64,000 nt of DNA from Rhizobium sp. 007 (GCF_015353075.1 NZ_CP064187.1:1736001-1800000); one strand, 5' to 3'; shown: positions 30,988 to 41,122, counted from the stretch's first letter. Notes: a model not told the origin generated them from the sequence alone. Numbers and translations are program-made.

Positions 30988-31914
30988 ATGACGAAACCGA
31001 TCTCCCCCCTCCTGCCGGTCTCCTATTCCAAGGAGGTTGCCGCTGCAAAGCAGCGCGGCGCGCCGCTGGTGGCGCTTGAATCGACGATCATCACGCACGG
31101 CATGCCCTACCCCGGCAATATCGAAATGGCGCGCAGTGTCGAGGCGATTATCCGTGAGCAGGGTGCCGTTCCGGCAACGATTGCCGTCATTCACGGCGTC
31201 CTGCATATCGGCTTGGAGCCGGAACAGCTTGAGAAGCTCGCGAAGGAAAAGGACGTGATGAAAGTCTCGCGCGCCGATCTCGCCTTCGCGATCGCCGAGC
31301 GCCGCACCGGTGCCACGACGGTAGCTGCCACGATGATCGCCGCTGCTTGTGCCGGCATCAAGGTCTTTGCGACCGGCGGCATCGGCGGCGTGCATCGCGG
31401 TGCCGAAGAGAGCTTCGACATCTCGGCCGACCTGCAGGAGCTTGCCCGCACCGGCGTCATCGTCGTCTGCGCCGGCGCAAAGGCGATCCTCGATATCCCA
31501 AAGACGCTGGAAGTGCTGGAGACCAGCGGCGTTCCTGTCGTCACCTACGAGAGTGCCGAGTTCCCGGCCTTCTGGTCCCGTTCCTCGGGCCTGCGCAGCC
31601 CGCTGACGTTGAACAGCCCGGCCGCCATCGCCAATTTCCAGATCACCCGCGAACAGCTTGGCATCGAGGGCGGCATGCTGATCGCCAATCCGGTCCCTGA
31701 AGAAGATGAAATTCCGCGCGAGGAGATGGAGATCTATATCAAGCGCGCACTCGACAGCGCCGAGCGCGACGAAATCAGCGGCAAGACCGTGACACCTTAT
31801 CTTCTCAGCACGATATTCGATCTGACCGACGGACGGAGCCTGCAGACGAATATCGCGCTCGTCGAGAACAATGCCCGCCTGGCGGCAGAAATTGCCGTGG
31901 CGCTCGACGATTGA
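30988..31914 (+). CDS. psuG: pseudouridine-5'-phosphate glycosidase
   Basis: 308 residues with PsuG/IndA motifs: PLVALESTIITHGMPYPGNI (catalytic Glu and His), GATTVAATMIAAACAGIKVF, FATGGIGGVHRGAEESFDIS and VICAGAKAILDIPKTLEVLE-type region. Cleaves the C-C bond of pseudouridine-5'-phosphate to uracil and ribose-5-phosphate, a salvage of modified RNA. Co-directional with psuK; the pair is probably an operon. Ends 30 bases from the convergent cckA with a hairpin between. Confidence 0.93.
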   Translation: MTKPISPLLPVSYSKEVAAAKQRGAPLVALESTIITHGMPYPGNIEMARSVEAIIREQGAVPATIAVIHGVLHIGLEPEQLEKLAKEKDVMKVSRADLAFAIAERRTGATTVAATMIAAACAGIKVFATGGIGGVHRGAEESFDISADLQELARTGVIVVCAGAKAILDIPKTLEVLETSGVPVVTYESAEFPAFWSRSSGLRSPLTLNSPAAIANFQITREQLGIEGGMLIANPVPEEDEIPREEMEIYIKRALDSAERDEISGKTVTPYLLSTIFDLTDGRSLQTNIALVENNARLAAEIAVALDD

Positions 31915-31923
31915 GATTTTGAC

Positions 31924-31944
31924 GGGAGGCGCTTGCCGCCTCCC
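31924..31944. terminator. hairpin between psuG and cckA
   Basis: GGGAGGCG (31924-31931), loop CTTGC, CGCCTCCC (31937-31944). A stable stem shared by two convergent 3' ends; no T-run on either side, so its strength is uncertain. Confidence 0.5.
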
Positions 31945-34554
31945 CTATTCGCCTTCCAGGGTTTCCTTGACGACGACGGCGAGCTGCTTCAGCGAGAAGG
32001 GCTTCGGCAGGAACCCAAACTTGGCGTCCGGAGGCAGGTTGCGGGCGAAAGCGTCTTCCGCATAGCCGGAAACGAAGATGAATTTCAGGTCCGGATATCG
32101 CTTGCGCAATTCGCGCAGCAGCGACGGGCCGTCCATTTCCGGCATGACGACGTCAGAAACGACGATGTCCACCTTGCCGTCCAGCTCGTCCATGATGTCG
32201 AGCGCTTCGACGCCTGAGCCGGCCTCGTGCACGGTGTAGCCGCGCGTTTCCAGCATGCGCTTGCCGCCGCGGCGCACCGCTTCCTCGTCCTCTACGAGCA
32301 GGATGACGGCGTTGCCCGTCAGATCTTCCGGTTGTTCCGGCTGAGCTGCGGCCGGCATTTGTTGAGCCGCACCGGTCTCGGCTGCCGCAACAGCGTCCGC
32401 CTCGGCGGCGACAGCCGCGTCGAGGGCGTGGCGCGGCAGGAAGACCCGGAAGGTCGTTCCCTTCCCGACTTCGGATTCCGGCTGAATATAGCCGCCGGAC
32501 TGTTTGACGATGCCGTAGACCATCGCCAGCCCGAGACCCGTGCCCTTGCCCACCTCCTTGGTTGTGAAGAAGGGCTCGAATATCTTGTCCATGATGTCGG
32601 GCGCAATGCCGGTGCCGGTATCGGCCACCTCGATCAGCACCATGTCCTCATGCGGCATGTAGGAATAATTGAAACCGGCCACTTCCGCCGCCGTCACGTT
32701 GCGGGTGCGCAGCGTCAGCTTGCCGCCCTCGGGCATCGCGTCGCGCGCATTGACGCAAAGATTGATAAGCACCTGCTCGAACTGCGACAGGTCAGTCTTC
32801 ACCGGCCAGAGATCGCGGCCGTATTCGACATCGAGCTTGACGTTGGTGCCGGATAACAGCCGGTCGACAAGCATGCGCAGGTCGCCGACGACATCCGTGA
32901 GGTTCAATACCGTCGGACGCATCGTCTGCTTGCGCGAGAAGGCAAGCAGCTGGCGGACGAGAACCGCGGCGCGGTTCGCATTGCGCTTGATTTCCATCAG
33001 GTCGGCAAAGCTTGCATCGGACGGCCGCGCTTGCAGCAGCAGATGGTCGGAAGACAACAGGATCGCCGTCAGCACGTTGTTGAAGTCGTGCGCGATTCCG
33101 CCGGCAAGCGTGCCGACCGCATTCATCTTTTGCGTCTGCGCCATCTGCGCTTCCAGCGCCTTTTGTTCCGTCATCTCGACGGCATAAACGATCGCGGCCT
33201 CTTCCGGCGCCTCGTCGCTCTGGTCGATGACAGCGTTGACGTAGAAACGGAAATGACGCGCTTCATCGTTCGGCATGCGCGAGTCGATCGGCGGGATATC
33301 GCCCTGGCGGTCCTTTGCCGCCACCAGGGCATCCTTCAGCCTCTGTCGATCGCTTTCCTGAAGGATGACTTCCAGCGCTGCGCCATTTTCGACGTCATCG
33401 CGCGAAACGATGCCGGAGAAGAGCTTGAGGAATGGCGCATTCGTGCGCAGGATCCGACCGTCGCCGTCGACCGAGGCGATCGCCATCGGCGTGTTGTTGA
33501 AGAAGCGCGTGAAGCGCATCGCCGCGGCAGAAGCGGATTGCTCGTTCTCGCCGCCCGATTGCCGCCTGAGCACGATCGTCCGGCTCTCGCCCGGCGCGCC
33601 GTCGCGCATGGAAGTCACGCTGTGTATGATCTGCACCGGCAGGCTCTGTCCGTTCGCCTTCTTGAGGTCGAGGTCGAGCGTATCGGTTTTCTTAAGACCG
33701 GGCTCGGCCTGCACCGACTGAATCAGTGCCAGCCCGCCGCCTGCCACGAGATCTCCGATCGTCATCGAGCCCGGCACGAACTTCGTGAGGTCGAGTCCCA
33801 GCCATTCGGCAAGTGTTGCGTTCAGGTAGAAAATCTCGCCCTTGCGCCCTGCCGAGAAGAAACCTGCCGGCGCATGGTCGAGGTAATCGATCGCGTTCTG
33901 CAGTTCCTTGAAGAAGCGCTCCTGGTCATCGCGCTCGGCGGTGATGTCGCTGATCTGCCAGATATGCAGCGGCTTGCCGGAGCCTTCCTCGGTTCGCAGG
34001 GTTCGCGCCTTGAGACGGTACCAGTGAGCGCCAGAATTGTTCGTTGCCGGGCCAAGGGTCCGCAGCAGACGGAATTCCTCCTGGCCTTCCTTGCCCTCGC
34101 GCAGCCCGTTCGACAGACGGTAAAGCGCCTCGTTCGATTCCCGGTGGCGTGAAAGCAGCGCTTCGAGCGTCTGCACTTCGGTCGGTTTGCGGGCGCCGGT
34201 CAGCTTTCCATAGGCCGCGTTGGCATAAATGATCCGGCCCTTCCCATCGGTAATCAGCGAACCGTCCGGATGGCTATTGAGAAATGACCTGGCGAGACTA
34301 TCCGATTGCCGCTGGGGCATGACCTCGATGAAGCCGATGACCGAGGAAACGAGGAAGAAGATGCCGACCATGGCCAGCACGCCCAGCACGCCGAGGACCA
34401 TTTCATTTTCGAGCGAATCCTTGAAGTACACAAAGCTGCCTGCGGCTGCGACAAGCACAAGCGCCAGAAGAATGATGCGAACAGCCGTTCCCGAGCGTCC
34501 TCCGCGATCCACGATCGGGGCATTGTAGTCGTCAGCCTGACGTGGTGTCGTCAT
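31945..34554 (-). CDS. cckA: CckA-type hybrid histidine kinase, cell-cycle regulator
   Basis: 869 residues. Two N-terminal membrane helices (about residues 25-43 and 52-75), three PAS-like segments, then a HisKA/HATPase core with phospho-accepting His489 in [13 protein letters not shown], ATPase N- and G-box ([32 protein letters not shown]), and a C-terminal receiver with Asp801 in [14 protein letters not shown]. This domain order is that of CckA, which controls CtrA through ChpT in alphaproteobacteria. Transcribed alone; the fliO-like gene diverges upstream. 34555-34833 shows no other gene or clear box. Confidence 0.93.
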   Translation of the reverse strand: MTTPRQADDYNAPIVDRGGRSGTAVRIILLALVLVAAAGSFVYFKDSLENEMVLGVLGVLAMVGIFFLVSSVIGFIEVMPQRQSDSLARSFLNSHPDGSLITDGKGRIIYANAAYGKLTGARKPTEVQTLEALLSRHRESNEALYRLSNGLREGKEGQEEFRLLRTLGPATNNSGAHWYRLKARTLRTEEGSGKPLHIWQISDITAERDDQERFFKELQNAIDYLDHAPAGFFSAGRKGEIFYLNATLAEWLGLDLTKFVPGSMTIGDLVAGGGLALIQSVQAEPGLKKTDTLDLDLKKANGQSLPVQIIHSVTSMRDGAPGESRTIVLRRQSGGENEQSASAAAMRFTRFFNNTPMAIASVDGDGRILRTNAPFLKLFSGIVSRDDVENGAALEVILQESDRQRLKDALVAAKDRQGDIPPIDSRMPNDEARHFRFYVNAVIDQSDEAPEEAAIVYAVEMTEQKALEAQMAQTQKMNAVGTLAGGIAHDFNNVLTAILLSSDHLLLQARPSDASFADLMEIKRNANRAAVLVRQLLAFSRKQTMRPTVLNLTDVVGDLRMLVDRLLSGTNVKLDVEYGRDLWPVKTDLSQFEQVLINLCVNARDAMPEGGKLTLRTRNVTAAEVAGFNYSYMPHEDMVLIEVADTGTGIAPDIMDKIFEPFFTTKEVGKGTGLGLAMVYGIVKQSGGYIQPESEVGKGTTFRVFLPRHALDAAVAAEADAVAAAETGAAQQMPAAAQPEQPEDLTGNAVILLVEDEEAVRRGGKRMLETRGYTVHEAGSGVEALDIMDELDGKVDIVVSDVVMPEMDGPSLLRELRKRYPDLKFIFVSGYAEDAFARNLPPDAKFGFLPKPFSLKQLAVVVKETLEGE

Positions 34555-34833
34555 CTATTCCTCACATGAGCCTGTCCAACATTCGCTTATAATCTCAAGA
34601 CAAAGCAGGAATCAGGCGTTCGTTCCTTCTTAGCAAGTTGCTGCGTCCGCAAAAACACTGTGAAGAGCCAAGAATGCTTGAATTCACAACGAACGGCGCC
34701 ACTTTCGACAACCAAGCGCGCCGCAGAAACATGTCCTGGCGTTCGGACATGACTGGACAATCAGGCTGCCTATTGCCTAAGGAGCTGAAAAGCCGTCATG
34801 TTATGGCGAACGCGGCAACCGGAGTAAAAGATC

Positions 34834-35880
34834 ATGTTCGACGAAGTAATGGGCGCCTATGGCAGCCGTTTCCTCCTCGCAGCGGGCGGCGTCGGCATCG
34901 CGCTGGTGCTCCTGATCGGTATCTTGTGGATCCTCCGCAGCCGAGCGCCCTCACCCTTTGTACGCGGCGGCAAGAACCGTCTGCCGCGATTGCAGGTGCT
35001 GGATGCCGCAGCCGTCGATACGCGCCGCCGGCTGGTGCTCGTGCGCCGTGACGACGTTGAGCATCTGATCATGATCGGTGGTCCGACCGACATCGTTATC
35101 GAAAGCCGCATCCTGCAGGATACAGATGAGGGTTCCGACCACGCCTTCATAGCGCCCTTAGCCCCGCCGGCGCCTCGGCCGGAGCCTGTCGTTTCGACGC
35201 CCGAAGAGCCGCCCGTCAAGCCGGCAAGACCGGTCACAGCTTTCGAGCGCGAACCGGAACCTGACGAACCCTATGCTCCGGCTCCGGCTCCGGCTCCCGC
35301 GCCTGCCGTCGAGCCGCGTCTGCATCCCGTGGCAACCGCTCCTGCCGTAGCGCCCGCACAACAGGAGCCCGCAGCGCCGTCTGCGGCAACATCGGCCGTG
35401 GCGGCAAAAATCGAGCGGGAGCCTGCCAGCCCTGCTGCTTTGCCGCCGATCATTCCGAGGCCTGCGGAGCGGCCCGCCGCCGCCCCGGTGATCGAGGCAG
35501 CCAGCGCCGCCGACATCCTCGACGCGGCGCGCCAGCGCGTTCTGCCGCAGCAGCGGATGGAGCCGCAGGTCTCGACGCCGCCAGCACAGAGCCTTCCGAC
35601 CGTCGCCGAAGGCATACCTGTCGTGACCGGCGACGCTGCCACCACCTCGAAGGCAGCGCCCAGCGACTTCGAGCGCATTCTTCAGGAAGAGATGAACAAT
35701 ACGCTTGCGGCGCAGCGTATTGTTCCCGCTGCGAACGCCCCTGCCCGCCCGGTTCCGCCGCAGCCCGGCAACCCGCAGCGCCGCGATCCGGACATGGCAC
35801 CGATCACCGGCGCCGATGCCGACCTTCAAAAGGAAGTGGCCCGCATCTTTGGCGAAATGAGCGTCAATCGCGAAAAGTAA
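34834..35880 (+). CDS. FliO/MopB-like flagellar biosynthesis protein
   Basis: 348 residues. An N-terminal transmembrane segment (LLAAGGVGIALVLLIGILWI) is followed by a FliO-like core (NRLPRLQVLDAAAVDTRRRL, VRRDDVEHLIMIGGPTDIVI) and a long proline/alanine-rich tail. FliO is a small membrane component of flagellar export; here the core is recognisable but the gene lies outside a flagellar cluster, so the role is inferred. The tail is low-complexity and ends EVARIFGEMSVNREK. Ends at a bidirectional hairpin facing dksA. Confidence 0.7.
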   Translation: MFDEVMGAYGSRFLLAAGGVGIALVLLIGILWILRSRAPSPFVRGGKNRLPRLQVLDAAAVDTRRRLVLVRRDDVEHLIMIGGPTDIVIESRILQDTDEGSDHAFIAPLAPPAPRPEPVVSTPEEPPVKPARPVTAFEREPEPDEPYAPAPAPAPAPAVEPRLHPVATAPAVAPAQQEPAAPSAATSAVAAKIEREPASPAALPPIIPRPAERPAAAPVIEAASAADILDAARQRVLPQQRMEPQVSTPPAQSLPTVAEGIPVVTGDAATTSKAAPSDFERILQEEMNNTLAAQRIVPAANAPARPVPPQPGNPQRRDPDMAPITGADADLQKEVARIFGEMSVNREK

Positions 35881-35914
35881 GCCGCCCTGCCTGCAGGAAA
35901 GCTCTCGCAAGAAA

Positions 35915-35942
35915 AAAGGCACCGCAGACTGCGGTGCCTTTA
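35915..35942. terminator. bidirectional terminator between fliO-like gene and dksA
   Basis: A long perfect stem AAAGGCACCGC / GCGGTGCCTTT with A's on one side and T's on the other. Works for both converging transcripts. Confidence 0.85.
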
Positions 35943-35967
35943 ATTTCTACGAAGAACTTTGAAAAGC

Positions 35968-36387
35968 TCACTCGTCGCGATAAACCTTTTCGCGCCGCTC
36001 GTGGCGCTCCTGCGCCTCGATCGACAGAGTTGCGATCGGACGTGCGTCGAGACGCTTGATGCCGATCGGCTCGCCGGTTTCCTCGCAGTAGCCATAGGTG
36101 CCGTCTTCGATCCGCTGCAATGCTGCATCGATCTTGGAAATCAGCTTTCTCTGGCGGTCGCGGGCGCGAAGTTCGATCGCCCGGTCCGTTTCTGAAGAGG
36201 CTCGATCCGCGAGGTCCGGATGGTTGGCGCTTTCTTCTGCGAGATGGTCGAGTGTCTCGCGCGCTTCTCTAAGGATATCGTTTCTCCAGGCAACAAGTTT
36301 GGCTCTGAAGTAAGCCCGCTGATTTGCGTTCATGAATTCCTCGTCTTCCGAGGGAACGTAGCTGCTAAGATCGATCTTCTCACTCAA
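35968..36387 (-). CDS. dksA: DksA-family RNA polymerase-binding transcription factor
   Basis: 139 residues with the DksA coiled-coil and globular domain: ANQRAYFRAKLVAWRNDIL, DRASSETDRAIELRARDRQR, YGYCEETGEPIGIKRLDARP. Only one of the four zinc Cys of E. coli DksA remains (in C-E-E-T), as is typical for alphaproteobacterial members. DksA binds RNAP's secondary channel with ppGpp. Start set at TTG 36387: AGGAGAATCGCG precedes it, and MSEKIDLSSYVPSEDEEFM is the usual N-terminus; the ATG 7 codons upstream lies in front of this ribosome site. Faces the fliO-like gene. Confidence 0.95.
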   Translation of the reverse strand: MSEKIDLSSYVPSEDEEFMNANQRAYFRAKLVAWRNDILREARETLDHLAEESANHPDLADRASSETDRAIELRARDRQRKLISKIDAALQRIEDGTYGYCEETGEPIGIKRLDARPIATLSIEAQERHERREKVYRDE

Positions 36388-36470
36388 CGCGATTCTCCTG
36401 AAGAACATCTCATATGGCGGGGTGTATATCCCAAGCGCTATCGCGGGTTCAAGCCAAATACGACAGGTAA

Positions 36471-36488
36471 ACAGATTTTTAAATCTGT
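36471..36488. promoter_or_regulatory. perfect 18-bp palindrome upstream of dksA
   Basis: ACAGATTT-TT-AAATCTGT, 84 bases upstream of the dksA TTG and 175 bases upstream of sixA. Regulator unknown. Confidence 0.4.
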
Positions 36489-36662
36489 CATATTTTTAAG
36501 CTAACAGACTATTTTCGCACCACTATTAGGAATGCTGGTTGTTGCTTCCCGTTCAAGAACGCGTGTTGAGCTTACTGTTTTGCGCCATCGCTATGCCGAT
36601 GCGGTTGACGGCGGTGATCTGCGGACGCTACTGAAAAGGCTCCTTCGCTCGTGGAATCTTCT

Positions 36663-37157
36663 ATGGCCGCAACCTTGCCCTCGCCTTCACGAATCTATCT
36701 GTTGCGGCATGCAGAAGCCGCCTGGGCGCAGCCCGGCGAACGGGATTTTGACCGGCCTTTGAATGAAAAGGGCTATGACGACGCGGAACTCGTGGCAGAC
36801 CGCGCCGCCGACAAAGGCTACCGGCCGGAGCTTTTGATAAGCTCCACTGCGAGGCGCTGCCGCGAGACCACGGACGCCGTGCATCGCGCTATGGGATTGT
36901 CGCTCGACATCCGCTACGTCGACCAACTCTACAACGCCACCCCCGAGGTCTACCTCGATATCATCGACAGCCAGACCGTGGGCTCCGTCATGCTTGTCGG
37001 TCACAACCCGACAACCGAGCAGACGCTTGAAGCGCTCATCGGTCACGATGCCCTGCTCCGTGCATTGCCGGACGGCTTTCCCACGGCGGGCCTTGCAGTC
37101 CTCGATTTCGACGGCGCGTCTGCAGGGTGGAAGCTTACCGACTTCGTGCACGACTGA
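36663..37157 (+). CDS. sixA: SixA-like histidine phosphatase
   Basis: 164 residues of the RHG (phosphoglycerate-mutase-like) class: IYLLRHAEAAWAQPGE (R-H-G/A nucleophile His), STARRCRETTDA, VMLVGHNPTTEQTLEALI (second catalytic His). SixA removes phosphate from histidine phosphotransfer proteins in E. coli; the target here is unknown. GTG and ATG starts are 4 codons apart; ATG 36663 is preferred. Opens the sixA-ycjX-ycjF group. Confidence 0.85.
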   Translation: MAATLPSPSRIYLLRHAEAAWAQPGERDFDRPLNEKGYDDAELVADRAADKGYRPELLISSTARRCRETTDAVHRAMGLSLDIRYVDQLYNATPEVYLDIIDSQTVGSVMLVGHNPTTEQTLEALIGHDALLRALPDGFPTAGLAVLDFDGASAGWKLTDFVHD

Positions 37158-37205
37158 CGTCTTTCGCGCCGCTTCTTTTTCGGACAGCATCCACGTCCTA
37201 TATGC

Positions 37206-38708
37206 TTGAGCACTGACAATCGGAATTCCGCCTTGCCGCCAAGCCTGACATCCCTTACCGGCGACGCGCGTATCGCGCTCGACAACCTCGCAGACCGCGC
37301 CTCGAGTCTCGTCAAACCGACGATCCGCCTCGGCGTCACCGGGCTTTCCCGGTCCGGTAAGACGGTCTTCATCTCGTCCCTCGTGCATAATTTGCTGCAT
37401 GGCGGACGCCTGCCGCTTTTCGAGCCGGTTCAGTCCGGCCGGGTGTCGGCCGTGCGACTGGAACATCAGCCGGATGACGCCGTGCCACGTTTCCAGTACG
37501 AGGATCATATCCGGGCGCTGGTGAAGGACCGTGTCTGGCCGGATTCGACCCGCGCCATATCCGAACTGCGCATCACGCTGAATTATCAGAGCGCCAGTGG
37601 CTGGAACCGTCTGTTCTCGCCCGGCCGTCTCTCGATCGATATCGTCGATTATCCCGGAGAGTGGCTGCTTGATCTACCGCTGCTGGCCAAGGACTACCGG
37701 ACCTTCAGCGAGGAGACGCTGGCGCTCGCCCGCAGCGGCATCCGCGCGGAACTTTCTCGCGGCTGGTTGGCACTGACCGGAGCCATCGACGTCAAGGCGC
37801 CCGCCGATGAGATGCAGGCGCGCGATCTCGCGACGGCTTTCACCGATTACCTGAAAGCCTGCAAGGCCGACGAGCGCTCGCTGTCGACATTGCCGCCCGG
37901 CCGCTTCCTGCTTCCCGGCGACCTTGAAGGTTCTCCCGCGCTCACCTTCGCGCCGCTCGCTTTGCCTTCCGAAGGCAAACCGCCCAAAGGTTCGCTCTGG
38001 GCAATGATGGAGCGCCGCTACGAGGCCTACAAATCCGTCGTCGTCAAACCCTTCTTCCGCGAACATTTTGCCCGGCTCGACCGCCAGATCGTTCTCGTCG
38101 ACGCGCTGCAGGCGATAAACCGCGGCCCGGAGGCGATCCAGGATCTGGAGCGCGCGTTGACGGATGTGCTTGCCTGCTTCCGTCCCGGTACGAACTCGCT
38201 GCTTTCGTCGCTCCTCGGCCGCCGGATCGACCGCGTTCTCGTGGCCGCCACGAAAGCCGATCATCTGCATCACGAAAGCCACGACCGCCTCGATGCGCTG
38301 ACGCGCCGCCTTGTCGAGCGCGCCGTCCACCGGATCGGCATGGCAGGCGCCGGCTTCGACGTCATGGCACTTGCCTCGGTGCGCGCCACGCGGGAGGCGA
38401 CCGTCAAGCGCGACGGCCACGATCTGCCGGTGATCGTCGGCACGCCAATCGATGGCGAAACGATCGCCGGCGAGCGCTTCGACGGCATGAGGAAGACGGC
38501 GGTCTTCCCGGGCGACCTTCCGCAAGACCCCGAAAGCCTGTTCGACGGCATTGAATCTGCCAGCCGCGATGTCCAATTGCCGGATGTTAACATTGTGCGC
38601 TTCCGGCCGCCGCAGCTCGAGGAAACCGGCAGCGGCATCAAGCTTTCGGTCCCGCATATCCGGCTCGACCGGGCCATGCAGTTTCTGTTTGGAGACCGCC
38701 TCGCATGA
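37206..38708 (+). CDS. ycjX: YcjX-like P-loop protein (DUF463)
   Basis: About 500 residues. N-terminal P-loop: RLGVTGLSRSGKTVFISSLV (Walker A) and VDYPGEWLLDLPLL (Walker B/switch-like), VLVAATKADHLHHE (NKxD-like). YcjX-type proteins form a pair with YcjF and are stress-linked; the molecular role is unclear. TTG at 37206 is the ORF start and a TTG at 37233 is an alternative. The stop overlaps the ATG of the ycjF-type gene (ATGA). Confidence 0.85.
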   Translation: MSTDNRNSALPPSLTSLTGDARIALDNLADRASSLVKPTIRLGVTGLSRSGKTVFISSLVHNLLHGGRLPLFEPVQSGRVSAVRLEHQPDDAVPRFQYEDHIRALVKDRVWPDSTRAISELRITLNYQSASGWNRLFSPGRLSIDIVDYPGEWLLDLPLLAKDYRTFSEETLALARSGIRAELSRGWLALTGAIDVKAPADEMQARDLATAFTDYLKACKADERSLSTLPPGRFLLPGDLEGSPALTFAPLALPSEGKPPKGSLWAMMERRYEAYKSVVVKPFFREHFARLDRQIVLVDALQAINRGPEAIQDLERALTDVLACFRPGTNSLLSSLLGRRIDRVLVAATKADHLHHESHDRLDALTRRLVERAVHRIGMAGAGFDVMALASVRATREATVKRDGHDLPVIVGTPIDGETIAGERFDGMRKTAVFPGDLPQDPESLFDGIESASRDVQLPDVNIVRFRPPQLEETGSGIKLSVPHIRLDRAMQFLFGDRLA

Positions 38709-39787
38709 GCAAACCCGCTTCTGGAGATTCGGACCGGCCGCGCCGCACACCGGCGGCCTTTGCCTATGAGGACGATCCGCGCGCCGTCGAGACGGACAGG
38801 AAGCAGGAGGCCCGCAAGCCGGCAAGCTTCGGCGGCGAAGTCGTCCTCACATCGGACGAAGACGACCCCTTCATCAATTCGGACAAGGATATCGCCCCCT
38901 TGCCGGTCGCAGTGCCGCGCAAACGGCGCACCTCCTTTGCCAAGATCGCACTAACTGCTTTCGGCGTCCTGCTTTCGCTCGCCTTCGGCCTGTGGACCGA
39001 CAGCCTGATCCGCGACCTCTTTTCCCGCGCCGACTGGCTTGGTTACACGGCGCTGGCGGCGCTCGCGATCGGCATCCTCGCCGTCGTCGCCATCGTGATC
39101 CGCGAAACGGCGGGTATAATGCGCCTCGCGGCGGTGCAGACGATCAAGGCCGAGGCGGAAGCCGCCATACTGGAGACGAAGCCCGCCAAGGCACGCGCCC
39201 TGGTGAAGAACCTTTCAAACCTGCTTGCCGGAAAGCCGGAAACCGCCAAGGGCCGCGCAACCTTGAAAGCCGCCGAAGGCGACATCATCGACGCGCCGCA
39301 TCTCGTCGCACTCGCCGAACGCGAATTGCTGGCGCCTCTGGACCGCCAGGCAAGAGCGCTGATCGTCAATTCATCGAAGCGCGTTTCGATCGTTACCGCT
39401 GTCAGCCCGCGCGCGATCGTCGATCTGCTCTACGTGCTTTTCGAAGCCTCGCGCCTGATCCGCGCCATGGCCGAGCTTTATGGCGGCAGGCCCGGCACGC
39501 TTGGGATGATTCGCCTGATGCGGGATGTTCTGGCGCATCTCGCCGTCACCGGCTCGATCGCCGTCGGCGACAGCCTCGTGCAACAGGTCCTGGGCCACGG
39601 CCTTGCCTCCAAGCTCTCGGCCAGGTTCGGCGAAGGCATTATCAACGGGTTGATGACAGCCCGTATCGGCATAGCTGCGATGGATCTGTGCCGTCCGCTT
39701 GCGTTCCGCGCATTGAAGCGGCCGGGAATCGGCGACTTCATCGGCGATCTGGCGCCCTCCGTAGTGCCGCGCACCGGTCGCAAATAA
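38705..39787 (+). CDS. ycjF: YcjF-like membrane protein (DUF697, TIGR01620)
   Basis: 360 residues. A disordered charged N-terminus (residues 1-80) leads to two membrane helices (ALTAFGVLLSLAFGLWTDSL and GYTALAALAIGILAVVAIVI), then a DUF697 domain with LVALAERELLAPLDRQARAL, VSPRAIVDLLYVLFEASRLI and GEGIINGLMTARIGIAAM. Encoded in a 4-base overlap with ycjX, so co-translated. Function unknown. Confidence 0.88.
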   Translation: MSKPASGDSDRPRRTPAAFAYEDDPRAVETDRKQEARKPASFGGEVVLTSDEDDPFINSDKDIAPLPVAVPRKRRTSFAKIALTAFGVLLSLAFGLWTDSLIRDLFSRADWLGYTALAALAIGILAVVAIVIRETAGIMRLAAVQTIKAEAEAAILETKPAKARALVKNLSNLLAGKPETAKGRATLKAAEGDIIDAPHLVALAERELLAPLDRQARALIVNSSKRVSIVTAVSPRAIVDLLYVLFEASRLIRAMAELYGGRPGTLGMIRLMRDVLAHLAVTGSIAVGDSLVQQVLGHGLASKLSARFGEGIINGLMTARIGIAAMDLCRPLAFRALKRPGIGDFIGDLAPSVVPRTGRK

Positions 39788-39989
39788 ACATTTTCGCACC
39801 TGGCGCCTTCCGTAACGGAGGGAATTGCAAAACGCAGGAAATTCATGGCACTGGCAATATGAATTGAATTTGGCGAGCCTTTGGAAAGCCCTTTGTTTCC
39901 GTGCATTTCGGCCCATTGGAAACCAAGCATTAACCATTATTCGGCAAAACTCCAGGCTACTAACGGGTGGTGTTTGCCAAGGAAAATCC

Positions 39990-40541
39990 ATGTATTCGCG
40001 CAAAGTTCTCTTCGTATGCGGGCTCGTCGCCGCGGCATTGTCTCCGGCGGCCGATATTGCCCCTGCTGCCACCGCCGCCACACGCGACAAGGCTTTCTTC
40101 GAGTCTGTTGCGGGCAACTGGAGAGGTCCGGGCGAAATCGTCGCCGGCAAATACAAGGGCACGAAATTTAGCTGCAACCTCATCGGTTCTGCCGTGAGCG
40201 ACGGCGGCGCCGGCATCAAGCTCGACGGCTCTTGCCGCGTTGGCGTGTTCAAACAGCCGATGTCCGCCGTCATCACCCAGTCGCGCGGCGGCTATAAGGG
40301 CAAATTCCTTGATGGTGCCGCCGGTAAGGGTCTCGATGTCGTCTCGGGCACCGTCACACAGGACACCGTCGTCGTCGGCCTGAACCGCGCCAAGCTGAAC
40401 GGCGCGATGATCGCCCGCGTCCGCGACGACAAGACGATGAACGTCACCGTGTCGGTAAAGGTCGAGGATCGCATGGTGCCGGTGATCGGCCTCACCCTGA
40501 CCCGCCAGATCGATGAAATGACGGTCGGCTCCGTCGAGTAA
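39990..40541 (+). CDS. exported protein, unknown function
   Basis: 183 residues, signal peptide (MYSRKVLFVCGLVAAALSPA, cut near A-T-A-A). Mature part has a repeated beta-strand character: FFESVAGNWRGPGEIVAGKY, KLDGSCRVGVFKQPMSAVI, KVEDRMVPVIGLTLTRQIDE. Two Cys (FSCNL, GSCRV) could pair. AAGGAAAATCC precedes the ATG. No family recognised. Upstream (39921-39935) is a TTAACCAT CtrA-like half-site of low weight. Ends at a bidirectional terminator before folK. Confidence 0.65.
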   Translation: MYSRKVLFVCGLVAAALSPAADIAPAATAATRDKAFFESVAGNWRGPGEIVAGKYKGTKFSCNLIGSAVSDGGAGIKLDGSCRVGVFKQPMSAVITQSRGGYKGKFLDGAAGKGLDVVSGTVTQDTVVVGLNRAKLNGAMIARVRDDKTMNVTVSVKVEDRMVPVIGLTLTRQIDEMTVGSVE

Positions 40542-40564
40542 GGGCTGTACGATAGCAGTCACCC

Positions 40565-40590
40565 AAGCGGCGGATTTTCCGCCGCTTTTT
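40565..40590. terminator. bidirectional terminator between 39990 gene and folK
   Basis: AAGCGGCGGA / TCCGCCGCTT around a T-rich loop with T5 on the right. Serves the rightward gene; the folK transcript converges from the other side. Confidence 0.85.
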
Positions 40591-40594
40591 CATT

Positions 40595-41122
40595 TCAGGC
40601 GCTGCGCCACCACTCGCGATCGGCATCGGCGATCTCGATGCCTTGGATATCTGCTCGCGAAAGCCAATCCGCGACGGTGCGGCCCTTGACGATGAGGTCC
40701 GCGGCAAAATCTGCAAGCGGCATCAGAACGAAGCCTCGCTCGGTCATGCGCGGATGCGGCAGTTCCAGCCTCGGCGCCCCCTGTTCGATATCGTCGAATG
40801 TCAGCAGATCGATGTCGAGCGTTCGCGGTCCCCAACGCTCGATGCGCTCGCGTTTCATGTCGCGCTCGATGCCGAGACAGACGTCGAGCAATGCCTCCGG
40901 TTCGAGCAACGTATGGAGTGCCGCGCATGCATTGAAGAAGAAGGATTGGTCCGTCTTGCCCCAGGGCGGCGTGCGGTAGAGCCGCGACACGGCGGTGAGC
41001 CGGCAATCGTCACGCCCGTCGAGCTTCCGCAGGGCGGCAGCCATCGATTTCACGGGGTCACCGAGATTGCCGCCGAGACCGAGCGTGGCGGGTCTGAAAC
41101 GATCAGCCGGCAAAGTGTTCAA
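40595..41122 (-). CDS. folK: 2-amino-4-hydroxy-6-hydroxymethyldihydropteridine pyrophosphokinase
   Basis: 175 residues. TLGLGGNLGDPVKSMAAAL, FFFNACAALHT, RWGPRTLDIDLLTFDD (R-W-x-P-R-x-x-D-x-D-L metal and ATP site) and LELPHPRMTERGFVLMPLAD. Transfers pyrophosphate from ATP to the pterin in folate synthesis. Last gene of the folP-folB-folK set; start overlaps the 3' end of folB by 20 bases. Confidence 0.96.
   Translation of the reverse strand: MNTLPADRFRPATLGLGGNLGDPVKSMAAALRKLDGRDDCRLTAVSRLYRTPPWGKTDQSFFFNACAALHTLLEPEALLDVCLGIERDMKRERIERWGPRTLDIDLLTFDDIEQGAPRLELPHPRMTERGFVLMPLADFAADLIVKGRTVADWLSRADIQGIEIADADREWWRSA

Noticed and set aside
33031..34152. 373-codon plus-strand frame inside cckA
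   Set aside because: Antisense to a full hybrid kinase with all motifs present; composition is Arg/Leu-rich as in typical shadows.
39921..39935. TTAACCAT half-site before the 39990 gene
   Set aside because: Only one half of a CtrA box; the second TTAA is absent, so expected by chance.
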